A DNA stretch of 64,000 nt. It comes from Megalobrama amblycephala (taxonomy: Eukaryota > Chordata > Actinopteri > Cypriniformes > Xenocyprididae). The translations under genes and the position numbers were made by a program. Below are positions 1-12,149 of the stretch, piece after piece. The notes beneath the pieces are model-generated. The model made no database searches. It saw only the letters and a list, made by a program, of their open reading frames with translations, and had not been told where the DNA came from. Location of the stretch: contig NC_063052.1 in the NCBI RefSeq assembly GCF_018812025.1, forward strand, positions 15,951,186 to 16,015,185, in the 5' to 3' direction. Position 1 is the first letter of the stretch. Each line of letters starts with the position of its first letter.

Positions 1-130
1 CTCGACCCCAGCCTACTTGACACTTTCCATGCCACTCATCCAGACAGACCAGCACCCCGTGGCAGAGGCAGAACACCACAATGTCGGGGTCCACTGCCCT
101 CAGGAGCGGGCCATGGAGGGGGGGGGGTAA
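1..130 (+). pseudogene. C-terminal end of a chromovirus-type Ty3/gypsy integrase, with polypurine tract
   Basis: The frame starting at base 1 reads [20 protein letters not shown] and then a basic, glycine-rich tail. This resembles the stretch just after the chromodomain of fish Ty3/gypsy integrases (family knowledge, from memory). A run of G at about 115-127 looks like a polypurine tract, and an LTR-like TGTCACAG starts at 131, so the order integrase end, PPT, 3' LTR fits the end of such an element. The rest of pol lies outside the window. The frame runs past the PPT without an early stop, which is usual for these copies. Confidence 0.6.
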
Positions 131-220
131 TGTCACAGACACGCCAGGCTCTAACCTCACACAGACACAGCTTACGTCATCGCCAGAGTTTTAATCATGC
201 ACACCTCTCCTTGTTGGCGT
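131..220 (+). mobile_element. 5' part of a gypsy 3' LTR (truncated)
   Basis: It begins TGTCACAGACACG, directly after the polypurine tract. The same opening occurs at the end of the complete solo LTR at 23161-23621, which lies in the opposite orientation. Similarity to that LTR fades after roughly 25 bases, so the two are related subfamilies. The LTR is cut off near 220 where piggyBac-like sequence begins. Confidence 0.5.
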
Positions 221-429
221 GAATCATCATGAATAATGGGTGATTCTCAAAAGCACAACATTTTGTTTTTACTCTGAGTGTACACAAATAAAAGAAGATG
301 GTGTATAAAATGGTGTATAGCTCTTAATTGTATGTGCAACATTGATGGAGTATTTTGAGTCTCTTTCACACTGGTTAGAAAAAAACCGCGGTGGTCACGC
401 CGGCATGACCGCCGACCCGAGGGAGTTAA
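221..429 (-). mobile_element. piggyBac-like non-autonomous element, fragment
   Basis: Bases 240-405 match, inverted, the left part of the complete element at 22308-24297. Bases 221-240 match that element's other side, so this copy has an internal deletion. It ends GACCCGAGGGAG followed by TTAA (426-429), the target site used by piggyBac transposons. The other terminus is missing. No transposase is present. Confidence 0.55.
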
Positions 430-479
430 TACAAATTTTCCTAGAAAGGCTACGAAGCTCAATTTAGCACCCAATCTCT

Positions 480-1620
480 CTGGTCAGTCTCTCTCTTGCT
501 TTTCATTGACTAATCCATCTTCCATCAATGAGTTAATTTTGAAAGCTAATTCATTGTCCTGTCGTCTTGACTCAGCTCCTACTCCTCTCCTAAAATTGTG
601 CCACTCTGTCATTTCTGCACATATTTCTCATTTCATCAATGCGTCTCTTACCTCAGCATCATTCCCTATGCCACTTTAAACTGCTGCAGTTACCCCAATT
701 CTCAAAAAACCCATCCTTGATCCCTCAGTTTTATCTAATTATCATCCGATTTCAAATTCATTGCCAAATTACTGGAAAGCACTGTTGCCTCTCAGCTTCA
801 GTCTTTTCAACTTCAAAACAATCTCTTCGATCCTTTTTAATTTCGACCACTGCATAGTATTGAAAGTGCACTAGTAAAGGTACTGAATGATTTGCTACTA
901 TCTGCTGACGCTGGTTCTCTCTCCATACTTTTGCTACTTGATCTTAGCTTCACCTTTGATACCGTTTCTCATGATCTACTAATTTCTTGCCTTTCAGATG
1001 TGGGTGTCACGGTTCATGGGTCTGTGTGTTCATCTCTGCATGTCTGTCTGCTGTTGTAACTTGTTTGATTGCTTGTTAGCACTGCCTAGCAACCTTGGCC
1101 CTAACGAGTTAATCAGAACAGTTGCACCTGCTGTGCATTACCTCTCCTATACCTGCCCTGCGTTTTGCTGTGTTTGTTGTCAGATCGTTGTTTACTCATG
1201 TCCTGTTGTTACTTCCACCAGCTTCTCTCCAGTTGCTCTGTTCCTGTGTTTGCATTCAACCTTGTGTGGATTTACCAGCTTTGTGTGGACCTGTCAGTTT
1301 GGTGTGGATTATTTCTACCTTCTAAGTCTCTGTAAGACTGGGGTCTGCTTGGGATGCTTACAACTTCTGTTCATTTGCCTTACTTTATTCCTCACTTAAT
1401 AAACTATTTCCTGCACTTGCAATTGGACCTTGAGTTCTTTCATTCCTGACAGAGGGTGTTTCTGGTTCTGAACTCTTTCTTGGTTTTCCTCCTATCTCTC
1501 CTCCTATCTCTGTTCTGCATGTTTTAGCAAGGCTATCTGTGTTGCAAGTTGGTGAATGAAGATACTTGCCAGGTTACGTGCCCCTACTCTGCTTTATTAA
1601 TTTATCCAGTGTAAAACCCG
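480..1620 (+). pseudogene. LINE reverse-transcriptase remnant (L2/CR1-like), split by a solo LTR
   Basis: Conceptual translation with several frame breaks gives the LINE motif ILKKPSLDPS followed by an NYHPIS block (about 690-760). Further on come STESALVKVLNDLL-like and LLLDLSSAFDTVSHD-like blocks (about 855-975). The text SDVG at about 990-1003 resumes as VSGSVLNSFL at 1457, so the LTR at 1005-1451 entered this RT gene. Stops and frameshifts throughout show a dead copy. Similarity fades by about 1620. Confidence 0.7.
1005..1451 (+). mobile_element. Solo LTR (447 bp) inserted in LINE remnant
   Basis: The segment begins TGTCACGG and ends CCTGACA, with an AATAAA-type signal near 1398. It is flanked by GTGGG on the left and GAGGG on the right, a 5-bp duplication with one mismatch. 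Removing it restores the LINE sequence. No internal region exists, so it is a solo LTR formed by recombination between two LTRs. The open frames inside it are not genes. Confidence 0.75.
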
Positions 1621-1839
1621 GACACCGCCACACAAATGTGGCTTTTTGTTAATGACTGTCCTACTACAGGATTTGACACAGAGTAACAGCTCAAAACCAG
1701 TTACAAAATACACTGTAACAGTCTGTCACAGGCAATTCTAGTTGCATTTTTCAATTAATTTATTAAATTATATTTTGACTGTGTTCTGGCCTACCATCTA
1801 GTGGCAGATTTTTTTTTTTTGGCCCGATGCCAAAATTAA
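1621..1839. other. Unassigned AT-rich stretch with a T run
   Basis: No gene is seen. It holds a T homopolymer at about 1809-1820 and unassigned sequence between the LINE remnant and the DIRS remnant. Confidence 0.4.
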
Positions 1840-2626
1840 ATGCAGACCCCTGCTGTAGATGGTAAATCTTTGGGGAAGCACAACCTGGTTGTTAGGTTCC
1901 TGAGGGGTGCTAGAAGATTAAATCCTCCTTGCTCTCACCCCATACTCACTTGGGATCTCTCATTGGTCCTTAAAGCATTACAGAGTGCCCCCTTTGAACC
2001 ACTGCAGTCAATTGAGCTGAAAATTCTTTTAATGAAGACAGTGCTCCTGACTGTGCTGGCTTCCATCAAGAGGGTAGGGGGGACCTGCAAGGATTTTCGG
2101 TCAATGAATCGTGTTTGGAATTCAGGCCAGCTAACTCTCAGAGTGTCCTGAGACCCCAAACCCGAATATGTGCCCAAGGTTCCCACCCCTCCTTTCAGGG
2201 ACCAGGTGGTGGACCTGCAAGTGCTGCCCCTGTAGGAGGCAGGCCCAGCTCTGGCTTTGCTCTGTCCCGTCTGCGCTTTGCACCTGTATGTGGACCAAAT
2301 GCAGAGCTTCAGGACCTCAGAGCAGCTGTTTGTCTGAAGGGAAAGGCTATCTCTAAGCAGAGGTTGGCCCACTGAAAAGTGGATGCCATCGTCTTGGCAT
2401 ACCGGACCCAAGGCGCGCCGTTGAGAACTCACTCTACCAGGGCTGTTGCTTCCTCTTGGGAGCTGGTGTATGGCGCCTCACTGAAAGATATAGGTAGAGC
2501 TGCAGGCTAGGCAATGGTGTTTTGGTAGGGATCCCAATTCATCAGTTCAGTTCTGACATAACGTCGAACTGACTGAAAAGGAACGTCTCAGTTACGTATG
2601 TAACCCTTGTTCCCTGAAGGAGGGAA
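1840..2626 (+). pseudogene. DIRS-like tyrosine recombinase remnant with part of the internal complementary region
   Basis: The translation contains VVRFLRGARRLNPP and WDLSLVLKAL blocks, aligning with the intact recombinase at 44300-44480, and later the catalytic HSTR box with ASSWELVYGASL (about 2430-2490). Frameshifts and stops disrupt it. At 2555-2626 it runs into a GGAAC|GTCTCAG junction (2584/2585), the same head-to-tail arrangement of element ends seen in the internal complementary regions at 13073-13183 and 45265-45357. The copy is truncated within that region and lacks the 3' inverted repeat. Confidence 0.75.
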
Positions 2627-2939
2627 CTAGATTAAATCTAGTAAATCTAGATTTACACATACACATTGTCTCATGAAAACCTCTATGTGAACACACTTGT
2701 CCAATGAAAAAGTGCAGGGTACAAATATATGTTTTATTAAAAGTGCGGGAAACACATCCCCTGTATATTCTACACTCATGATACTGAGTAAGACAATTTG
2801 GTAAAGCATTACAATAGTGTTATTATAGTTAACTAAAACTAAAACCATAAAAAACACATTTTCGTTACTTAAAATAAATGTTAACTGAAATAAAATAAAA
2901 TGTAAAAATCTACTGTTGACTTAATAACTTACTTAGCTT
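2627..2939. other. Intergenic sequence, nothing recognised
   Basis: AT-rich DNA without coding or repeat structure that I can assign. Confidence 0.4.
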
Positions 2940-3373
2940 TAATAAGGATTGATCTATATTTAATTTACACATTATAGTATTTTGTACCTGAATATTTCCT
3001 GTAATTTGTTACTTTGTTCTTGTTTTATTACTGACTGTTTACTTGTGTTTATTTAACATTACTTATTAAAATACTTATTTTATGTTTGTCATAATTTATC
3101 TTTGGCTGCATTATGATTTCCTATTTCGGAATATAATCAAAGTTTGCGCAAGTAGATGTAGCTCATGTGGACATCATATATAATTATCCTTTTGCTGTTT
3201 TGTTTTGTTTTACGTTCACAAACCCTGAACAAATGTACCAGTACTTTATGCTGTCAGTCTGTTCTTGTACATTGATGACTGTATGTTTCTTTCTTTTGAA
3301 ATTGTATTATTTTGTTGTGCTTAAGTAATTGCTGTACAAGTAATTAACTTCCCCCTTTGTCTCCCCCTTTCAG

Positions 3374-3441
3374 ATTCCTTAGACAAGTTTTGTTTTGAGG
3401 AACCGAAGTATTGTAATAAAATCTACAAGCAGATAATATAA
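3374..3441 (+). pseudogene. Exon-like open tail, copy A (cysteine-containing C-terminus)
   Basis: A pyrimidine tract and CAG precede an open stretch. In phase 1 it would encode DSLDKFCFEEPKYCNKIYKQ plus two residues and a stop. Homologous stretches occur at 15965 and 46698 with the same acceptor-like CAG. The upstream exons were not found, and the family is not recognised. It may be the last exon of a small secreted protein gene duplicated together with the lectins, or just conserved non-coding sequence. Confidence 0.3.
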
Positions 3442-4206
3442 TTTTATTATATTTCCAAAAGTGTTGGAAAGTATTAAATGTTCAGTGTTAATTGCCATTT
3501 AGAAAAATTAGCAAAAATATTTGTTTAGCCATATTTTGCCTTTTTTAAACAAATTATCAATACAACTAATTATTGTTGAATGTTCTTTTGTCATTATTGG
3601 ATTGCAGTGAGTGCAACAAGATACTTCTAGACTACTTACTATATGCTATATCTTTACACCCTGACTGAATTGTCTAAACAAAAGTTTAGTTTTATTAGTA
3701 AAACCTTCATTGCATATCATGTGCTCAAAGAAACACCATTAACAGCTTCTTCACTAACTTTATGTCAGAACAGTTGTTATTAATTAAAAGTGACTGGTAT
3801 AGTGATTTGTACTATTAATAGTACCTGTTTTACTGAATTACAAATTTAATTAATATTCATTTCAGTGATATAGTATAACTGAGTACATTCAGTCTATTCA
3901 ATAGACTGAAGAATTGTCACCTAATGAAACTCACTGTGCAATAAGTAACTGTGATTTTTTAATGTAATTTAATCTAGCTGCTCTTAATTTTTGCAAAATA
4001 CAAATTTGACTTACTCTGATATTATGATTTTGTGAAAGGAAACATACAACAATAATTAAAGAACAGTAGCACAGCTACGGTAGCCTTTTTTAACAAAGAG
4101 CTGTGTAACAAGTGTGAATTGTTTTGAGTTTTGTCTCAAGAGATTTGCAAATTTATCACTAGTGAAAGTGATACCAAATTTATTTAAAAACTGCATTCAA
4201 CAAATT

Positions 4207-4234
4207 ACTTATTTATTTATTTATTTATTTATTT
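4207..4234. repeat. ATTT microsatellite
   Basis: About seven tandem copies of a 4-bp TTAT/ATTT unit. Confidence 0.8.
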
Positions 4235-4433
4235 TTTAAACTTTTTAAACCAATTATAATGTTACCCTGGTGTAGAGAGTGCATAAACATTCAACTCACC
4301 TGGAATTCATCAACGTATCAACCTCACAGAAGGCCTTCATAATTCAGCAGTAATCTGCTTTCAAACAAAATAATACATTTTCATATAATAAATGAATGGA
4401 ATTAATAATAGTTTAATAAACAATTGCTATAAT

Positions 4434-4880
4434 TGTCACATAAATGGTCTCTGTGGCTCCCTCTGATCGCCACCTGAGGAGTATTAACCATTCGTTGGAC
4501 TACATTTCCCACACTACGTATCTGGAGTGATCCTCATTTCATGGACTATAAAAGACTCTCACACCCCATCATGCTTCGTGAAGTCTTGTTTTGCCTAGCT
4601 GACATTTCTGAGCATTTTTCCCCTGTTTACTGATCTCCTGTGTATGACTTTGGACTGCCTCGAACCCCTGAACTCTGTCTGCTGCCTGCCTTGTGATATA
4701 TCCGCCTGGTTACTGATTACCCGTCTTGTCTGCCGCCTGCCCCGACTTACTGCCTGGTATTGTTATTGATTCTGTCTTGTCTACTACACTGCTGTTGCTG
4801 GTATCTGACCCTTGCCTGTACGACCACGATTATCTAATAAAGCTGCAAATGGATCACCCCGAGTCTGCCGCCTCATTACA
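4434..4880 (+). mobile_element. Solo LTR (447 bp), same family as 27969-28439
   Basis: It begins TGTCACA and ends CATTACA. A TATAAAAG box (4547-4554) and an AATAAA signal (4836-4841) fit an LTR promoter and polyadenylation site. The flanks are ATAAT and ATATT, and the uninterrupted paralogous site near 16865 reads ATATT, so this is a 5-bp duplication with one later change. The stretch with GAAGTCTTGTTTTGCCTA is shared with the solo LTR at 27969. The open frame inside is not a gene. Confidence 0.8.
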
Positions 4881-5110
4881 ATATTTATCCAATATATTAT
4901 TCATATGAGGAATATTATGCCGTCAAAACAGTTCAAACCAAAAATGTGCTATTAAACATAGATATGAATATTAATACATACCAGCAGTCTGTGAAGAGGG
5001 TCTAGTTGAATAATACTGTGCTCAGAAATTATGCTCTATTTATTGTTGAATTAAGATCCTCCCAATCAAAATCAAAATTAAATGGACCTATTACAAAAGA
5101 GTCCTCATTT

Positions 5111-6061
5111 TTGTAAGCTGGGGTTCGAACATTCCGACATGCAAAACAAATCGCCCATGTGATTGGACAGAAAGTGAAGCTTCGTTTTGTCATCGATCAC
5201 ATGACTATGTGAGACCAATAATCTCCCCGATACAGGCCAGATTGTGCTGCATGCTTGATATGAGCCTCAAAGCTTCAGTGTTATTTATAACATCACTATC
5301 ATGTGATTTGTGAAAAGTGCAGAGTGCAATCTAGGGGAGAGGCCAGAAATGTTCAAGCTGTGACAAACACAATAAAATGGCTTGATTACACTTTATTTTA
5401 TGGTGCTCTTGTTACAGTGTAATTATACATTTAAGTACTGAGTAATAGAAATAAACAACATGTACTTTGTATATAATTATGGTTAGGGTTTGTTTGTTTT
5501 TTTTTGTTTAGGATTAGAATTAGTTGCATGTAATTTACCTTTACATGTCCTCTGTTGGATTATCCATGAACGAAGCCTGTCAAATAAACACAACACCACA
5601 TTCTACTCTCTAACAGAAACAGACTCAAAATTGCTGCTAATGATATGAATAAAACACCAGTATGTGCCTTATATATATATACACAATATATTGGCAAAAG
5701 TCTATGTGCCAAAAGGAATGTCTGCCTTTACATGGCAGTGCCAAATGACAGTGCCACTCTCCGCCTGCTTAATCTCAATCCAGGGTTTGTATTAACAGAG
5801 CTGATCAATAAAGGAGACCTTCCTTTGTTCCACAAACTTTAAGACCAAAGGCTAAGTAACACCTTTGTGACCTTAATTTGTAAATCCACAACCTTATCAG
5901 GGAATGGAGATTTGCGGAGACATTTCAAGGCCCAAATCACCACAGGCCTAAACAGTGGCTACTTGATATCAGTCTGCCATTTGAAAGCCACATTTCTAAA
6001 ATTTGTAAAACCGTGTTTTTCTATCTCAAAAATACTCAATTATCACATATGCTCAATAACA
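5111..6061. other. Intergenic DNA with a MITE-like piece
   Basis: About 5384-5560 resembles a common fish palindromic MITE (ACTTTATTTTATGGTG, then TGTAATTATACATTTAAGTA). Only one arm is clear. No gene is supported in the rest. Confidence 0.35.
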
Positions 6062-6285
6062 CTGTGATGAACCTCACAGTGTTATTGATCTGAGCTGACT
6101 TGAGCTAAATAAGGACACTATTGTCTTTTAGCTTTACAGCATTATCTAATCTGTCTCTATAGTTGAGTTGCCATAATTGATTCTGCTATTTTATCTGTTT
6201 ATCACTGTGTTTATGAAGGTGCTTTGAAATGATCTGGATTGTAAAAAGCACTATACAGATATGATATGATTTGACTTGGCATACA
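6062..6285 (+). mobile_element. LINE 3' tail (L2-like)
   Basis: It contains GTGCTTTGAAATGATCTGG and AAAAAGCACTATACAGATATG. This is the typical 3' end of fish L2-type LINEs, seen in inverse orientation at 21410-21460 and 62910-62980. It ends in a short repetitive GATATGATATGATTTGACTTG stretch. No coding part remains. Confidence 0.5.
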
Positions 6286-6289
6286 GTTA

Positions 6290-7184
6290 TTGGAATGTAA
6301 TCAGGTATCAGAATATTTCAGATAAGACACATGTTTTCTTTTACTGCTGTTCTCTTCTAGAAATATGGGAGATTTTCATTTATTTGAGTTTATTTTCATT
6401 TCATTTCAAGGTGATGAGACAGTGCTTTCACTCATCTATATGTTGATTAATGATTAGTTTTTATGGTGGGGAAAAAATATCTGCCATGCTCTGTAAAGTG
6501 TTTAATTGATAACTGTTCATGCATACAAATCATACTTGTTTATTTATAAAGACACATTTATTTAAAAATCCTGTTTCAACACAGGAAGACTTGATGAAGT
6601 ATTGGTGCAGACTTCATTCACTCATTTTGTGGTGGAGTAAATTGATTCAGTGGCAATTGTGTCTCATATCAAAATAAAGGAAGTGGGAAAAGATTAATTT
6701 AATTTTTACATTTGCACATTTTGCAGATGCTTTTTTATTGAAGTGAATTCAGGTTAGACATTTATCAGTTTATTCATTCCTTGTTCCTTGTGAACAGAAC
6801 TTGTTTGTGCAGGAACTTCTTATCATGTTTTCAAATACTTAATGTTTGATCTTGTGATCAGGATGTTTGCATTATTTCATGTGCTTTGCAGGAATAGCAT
6901 GGATGTTTTGTGCAGTTTTGGTACTTTTAGTTGTGTTTACTTTAAATAAGGAAGAACGCTAGTGCTCAGTTTACATTGGCAGAATGTACTTTGGACATGC
7001 AATTCAATAAAGGCAGTTTCAGTAATGGCAGATATAAATGATTTTGAAAAAGCTGTTTTAAGCATCATAATTGTTTATAATAATAATAATAATTCTTATT
7101 CTTCTTATTATTATTTCCTTTCAGTGTATTAGTTCTGTAAAATTTTCTGTCACTGCTTATAGGTTTGGGATTATTTTTCAGGTT

Positions 7185-7269
<85 letters not shown>

Positions 7270-7880
7270 AATATATAAAATAAAAATAAATTATTATTAT
7301 TATTATTAATAAATTATTATTATTACCTCTGTAATTTCTGCTCATAGTCTCTTCTGTGACTCTCTCTTTACTTCATCACTTCACTTTGTAACAACTTCTT
7401 AAACTTTTTAATATTTTTCATTAATAGTAGACTTTGATAGTTTTTATTTTTGTCCAAATTTCATCATCAAGCACTTCCTGTCCAAGGTTTCCCATGTTTC
7501 CCATTATAGTACTTTTTTCCATATCAATTAATTCCATCCATTCAATTGCAGAAACAACATTTTTTTTTTTTTTTTTTTTAGCTTTGCTACATGTTTATTA
7601 AAGTCTCATTTTACCTTACAATTTTCTGAACCAGTGAAATATAGTTAATAAATGATTTGTAAAATATACTCAGTGTATCATGATTAATGAAAGAGCAATT
7701 AAGAATATATTTGATTAATAATGAAACTGCTATTTGCAGAAGTAGTACTAGTTAGACATATTTCTTCAGAGGAATATTCTCATCAGTGTATATGAAAAGG
7801 TGAGAATATTTCTTTTGGAATATTTCAGAATCAGGTCAGGTTTTACTTTTACATTTTGCTATATATCACAAAAAAAAAAA
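6290..7880. repeat. Tandem-duplication block 2, copy A
   Basis: It aligns along most of its length with 53040-55280. Shared stretches include AATGTAATCAGGT near the start, GAATTCAGGTTAG-type text, GGCAGATATAAATGATTTTG and the end near CATTTTACCTTACAATT. It marks the 3' side of the lectin unit. AT-rich and non-coding. It contains the AT microsatellite at 7188-7264 and a T run at 7560-7579. Confidence 0.7.
7188..7264. repeat. (AT)n microsatellite, about 76 bp
   Basis: An uninterrupted TA dinucleotide run followed by an ATA-rich and TTA-rich tail. Confidence 0.95.
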
Positions 7881-7907
7881 AAAAAAAATAATAATAATAA
7901 TAATGTT

Positions 7908-8945
7908 TCAACCAATGTTCCCTCTAAGCCGCGCACTTCTGAAGCCGCGGCCGCGCAGAAGAAATAATTGCCGCGCAGAGAACACCAATAATAGAGAACA
8001 GACATGAAAATGATTGTAGTAGTTTAAATGAGAAATAATCGCAGTGCTCTGGACAACCGCTAAAGAGTTATGAATGCGGTTTACAGGTTTCATAGAAAGA
8101 GAACTCTGAGACATTTACAATCACACTCCCACCACAGGTGTAGCTTGCAAACTCAAAATACATCAGTGATATACCTCAGTTTAAATAGATTTGTGTGTGG
8201 TGGTGGTGTGGGTTTCAGGGTTTTTCTTAAAAATATTTAGCTATCAGTTTAAATGCTTCAGTTTATTTTCACTATATAACATATTTAAACAAATGGAAGC
8301 ATTTAAACGGATATAATACTGTATATCAGTTTAAATACTTAAATATTATATTTTATTGTATTATAATGTAAGCCTAATAAAAAATTGATTTCACAAGGGG
8401 ATTGTTTAGGGCTCCTTGCCATGAAAAATCTTAACCTCCTGGTATAAAAAATCTGGGAAATTCATAAGCAATAAACATGTAATTTTGATGGTTTAACACT
8501 GTCTGTTGCTAATAATTGACTGTACAAAAACACATTATGGTTGTCCCAAACCATCATTGTAACTGCTCATATTATATTATTAGAAAGAATTGAACTGTCC
8601 TGCAGGAGGACAGAAATCATTTTTTAATAGAATTTCTTGGTAAAGACTGGTACAGTTAATACAGCAATGTGAAAAAATCTCAAGTAACCTAAAATGTGCT
8701 TAATTTAGTGACTGAACTGCTTGTTTTCAAACATATTATTTAATAAATCACTAAGTTACATCAAGGATCAAATAAAATAGAAATGGCACATTAAAGTTAA
8801 ATGTTACAGTTGCCTGATAAAACCATTTTTTTGTGTGTGTGTGTGTTTACGTTCATTGTACAGGTCTGATATAAAGTATGTTTTTGCTCAGGTGACAAAA
8901 ATGTCCGCTCAACAGAGAAATGTCTTGCTCAGTGAGAGCAAAACA
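7908..8945. mobile_element. hAT-like non-autonomous element, copy with one lost terminus
   Basis: It starts CCAATGTTCCCTCTAAGC, identical in type to the left end of the complete hAT element at 30587-31652, and shares its interior (GCCGCGCAG repeats, TTTCAGGG, CTAATAAAAAATT-like text). It also shares the right part up to TGCTCAACAGAG-like sequence near 8905. The terminal GAGGGAACATTG is absent, so the right end is truncated or mutated. No transposase. Confidence 0.65.
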
Positions 8946-8999
8946 GCACGAGCTCTGATAATGACGACATAGCTGTTTAATGATTGGCCAAATTCACTG

Positions 9000-9530
9000 C
9001 ATGACAAGTATCTAAACGTCTTCTCTCCAGCCATCCCACCACCTGCCCTCTAGATCCCATCCCCTCACACCTTCTACAAGCCATCGCTCCCACACTTTTA
9101 CCAGCACTTACACACATCATCAACACATCTCTCCACACTGGCACTTTCCCTAACACATTCAAGCAGGCTCGGGTAACCCCACTGCTTAAAAAACCCACAT
9201 TAAACACGTCACTTGTAGACAGCTACAGACCTGTTTCTCTCCTACCATTCATAGCAAAAACACTTGAATGAGTTGAGCTCTCCTACCATTGCTATGCTGA
9301 TAACACACAACTCTTCCTTTCATTCCAACCAGATGATCCCACAGTAGCTGCACGAATCTAAATCTCGGTATGGATGAAAGAACATCATCTGCAGCTCAAC
9401 CTGGCTAAGACTGAGCTTCTCGTCTTCCCTGCCAATCCGACTCTAAATCATGATTTCAGCATCCAGCTAGCTACATCGTCAAATTCGGCCAGAAATCTTG
9501 GAGTAATTCTTGAAAAAACTTGTATTCATA
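9000..9530 (+). pseudogene. LINE reverse-transcriptase remnant with internal deletion
   Basis: Translation gives FKQARVTPLLKKPTLN and SYRPVSLLPFIAKTLE (about 9155-9268), typical of the LINE region leading into RT. It then jumps to SYHCYADNTQLFLSF-type RT palm sequence (about 9283-9330) and LNLAKTELLVFPANP (about 9400-9440). The RT core between these blocks is missing. The YADD box reads YADN. In-frame stops are present. Confidence 0.75.
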
Positions 9531-10430
9531 ATTAGTGGGGGGTTTATATATAACTATAGTCTATGAAAATTAGTCTTATATACAAACACTATGATTATTG
9601 CATTGGGTGGCTGATGTCTCAGTTATGTACTGTATATTGGATCTGTCCCTATCCAAATATTAATAAACAAAAACCCTATTACTTACAACCATGTTGCACA
9701 TTTTTGGCTGATTATATGGCTGATACTTTAATTTTAATGTTTAATTTATGGTTTTCCTACTTTTTAAATCCTGCAGGTACAGTATTCATCAATCAAACTA
9801 TAATCAACTGTGCACGTCTTCAGTCAAAACTGGAAGTGGGAATGTGCTTTTATTTTTTTCTTTAATACCTATCAGTGGCACAAACGGGTATTAAAGAATA
9901 AAACTTTCATTAATATTGTCATTAAAATCAGGTTTATGCAGGGAGGGCAGAATAGATTATTAAAAATTGGTTTTGGATGCTGTTAACATCACACATTAGC
10001 TTCATCAGTCCATTTCACATCACTAGTGTTACATCTGAGAATGTTTATTTACATCTGTATATTTTGTGTTGTATTCAGATGTATGTTTTTTGTTCTCTGC
10101 TCTCTCTTTTTCTTCCTCCATCATAACAGGTGCTCTGACTGACCAGCTGTATTCAGTCAGTTGATGTTGGAGGCGATTGGATCGTTCTTTCTTGTTTTGG
10201 GGAATGAAAGTGGAGGGAGCCATTTTTGTTTTTAATCCTTATTTTCTCCTGTTTACAGGGAGAGAGGGAAGATTTATGTCATTTATTTTTCTGGATTACA
10301 TTTCACCAGGTAATATAGAGAGATTTCTGGGTTAGTTAGTTTTTTGTTTTGTTTACACCTCCTCCTCATTGTGAATATCTAAATGAGCATTTTTTGGTCC
10401 AGAAACATGAAATACAACATGCAATGCTGA
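9531..10430. repeat. 3' flank of lectin gene 1, partly duplicated at 34225-35015
   Basis: Stretches such as AAAAAACTTGTATT, TTTATGGTTTTCCT and GAGAGATTTCTGG recur in the same order downstream of lectin gene 2. This is part of the tandem unit. Short open frames here show no protein-like content. Confidence 0.5.
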
Positions 10431-10795
10431 AGTAATTTATTCATGTAGAAAGCAAAGATAAACAAAGATGGGTAAAAGATAGGTACATTTTAAGATCCAT
10501 TTCATTCCTTTACTGAATGTGCACTGAAACTTATCTTTTATCTTAAGAATAAAAAGTGACAATAAAAATAGTAAAATGAAAACAATGAAAAAAAGTGCAA
10601 TATTAGTATTGCTCGAAAACAGTAGTTTGGTATTTTGCTTATAGGATCAGTGGACTGTGGTGTAACATCATCTCATTCCACTTAATCTGGCAATGAAAAC
10701 AGAACGAACAATCATTAAGGGAACGTACACATAGTATAAATAGTACATATAGTACAAATTTCTACACACCATATCTCTCTTCTTTTATCACTCAC

Positions 10796-10932
10796 CTGCA
10801 AACACCTCAACCTCACACAGTGTGAGATATTCATTGCGCCCAGGAATAATAATGTTGACATATCGGCCCTTAATAGGCTTAAACTTAAATGTTCTTGTCT
10901 CTCCAAGTGGGATGGACACAACAGTCGCAGCC
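10796..10932 (-). CDS. Lectin gene 1, exon 6 (end of FTP domain 2)
   Basis: It encodes KPIKGRYVNIIIPGRNEYL and TLCEVEVFAG between intact AG and GT splice signals. It is nearly identical to gene 2 exon 6. Confidence 0.8.
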
Positions 10933-11132
10933 CTGTGAAGAAACACAGTAAGAGAGAAATAGATGGCATGAATCATATTAAATATACTTCTGTCAAAGGC
11001 AAGTGTGTATTAAAAGGATTTATTTATATTTATACAGAAAGAAGAAGGATTTTTAAATATTATATCTGATTTTATCTTATTTACTAATTTTCTAACCATT
11101 TGTGTAAGTATCAAGAGAGAGACAATACTTAC

Positions 11133-11415
11133 AGCTGATTATTGTTGCCATTATTTTCCAGGCTGTTGCCGATACGGATCTGAGCACCATTTATTCTCTG
11201 TACATAACCATCTCCATGATTAGTGATGCTAACCCTGGTTATCTTGTAAACTTCCAATAAGTCAACTCTCCACCAGGGGTCCCTGTCCGCTTTAGTATGA
11301 GTGCATGATCCCTGTTTGCGAATTGAATTCCTGTTGCCATCGACAGCTTTTTGAGCAGCTGCTAATTGATCGTATGTGGAAGACTGGACAGCTGTTCCTC
11401 CAAGAGCAAGATTCT
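11133..11415 (-). CDS. Lectin gene 1, exon 5 (FTP domain 2, main part)
   Basis: It encodes [15 protein letters not shown], then [18 protein letters not shown], then [17 protein letters not shown]. It keeps the CTHT histidine of the fucose site but has HGDGYVQR where domain 1 of gene 2 has RQDCCKER, so the arginine and the vicinal Cys pair are missing. The frame is open across the whole exon. Confidence 0.8.
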
Positions 11416-12149
11416 CTGTTTACCATAAATAAATAAACAATATCATTTTTTAACTTTAATGTGCTGGCAAAATAATGCTAAGATATGTAATCCAAATGAT
11501 TGTTACACGGCTCTCTGGAATACTTGATTCTGATTGGTCAGTCGTGACATTCTGAGGTCTGATATTTCCAGATAATGACCGTCATCAATAGTAACGCTGT
11601 ATAACAGACAGTTCATCCGAGTTTCTGAAGCCGGTCTTTCTCTGATGTTTCTTGTATCACACCACAGACTCACTCTCTCTCATTTTATACAAACACAACT
11701 GGTGCGTCTCTGTTATAGTTATTGATTGTATTGAAGTACTTTTAGTATTAAGAGAACTGTAGTGTTCGCAAAAATGATTGTTTTTGTACACTGTAATGGA
11801 TTCAAAGATAATAAACAGGTAAGAATTTAAAACAGTTGCATCTCAAATCAATATGTCCATGTAATAATTTATTTGGTGTACATGACTGTACATTATCCCT
11901 TAAATGTTTTTCTCGTTTGTACTTGATCGTTTGTCTTGATAAAAATATTTTTTCTTCACGGAAGCTTTGCTTTTATTACAAGTGAGCTAATAAAATATTT
12001 CACCTCAAATCAATATTTCGTAGTAGTAAGAATATTATATATACAGTATGTGTGTGTTTGTGTGTTACTGACAACATTCAAAGTAATGAAGAACACTCAC
12101 TTGGAACACAAATGTACGGTGGTGTGTAGTTACTCTCTCTGTCTCTTAC

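Larger units (their letters stand above)
2940..5110. repeat. Tandem-duplication block 1, copy A
   Basis: Long stretches here align with 15930-16990 and 46145-47660. Examples are the piece around TTCAGATTCCTTAGA, the sequence near GTTGAATGTTCTTTTGTCAT, and AATATTATTCATATGAGGAAT-like stretches near the end. The block carries an exon-like element (3374-3441) and a solo LTR (4434-4880) that is absent from the other copies, so the LTR arrived after the duplication. In the other copies the block lies upstream of a lectin gene. Confidence 0.7.

Noticed and set aside
998..1399. 133-codon open frame, cysteine- and leucine-rich
   Set aside because: It lies wholly inside the solo LTR 1005-1451, which has its own duplication and poly(A) signal. 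No protein family resemblance.
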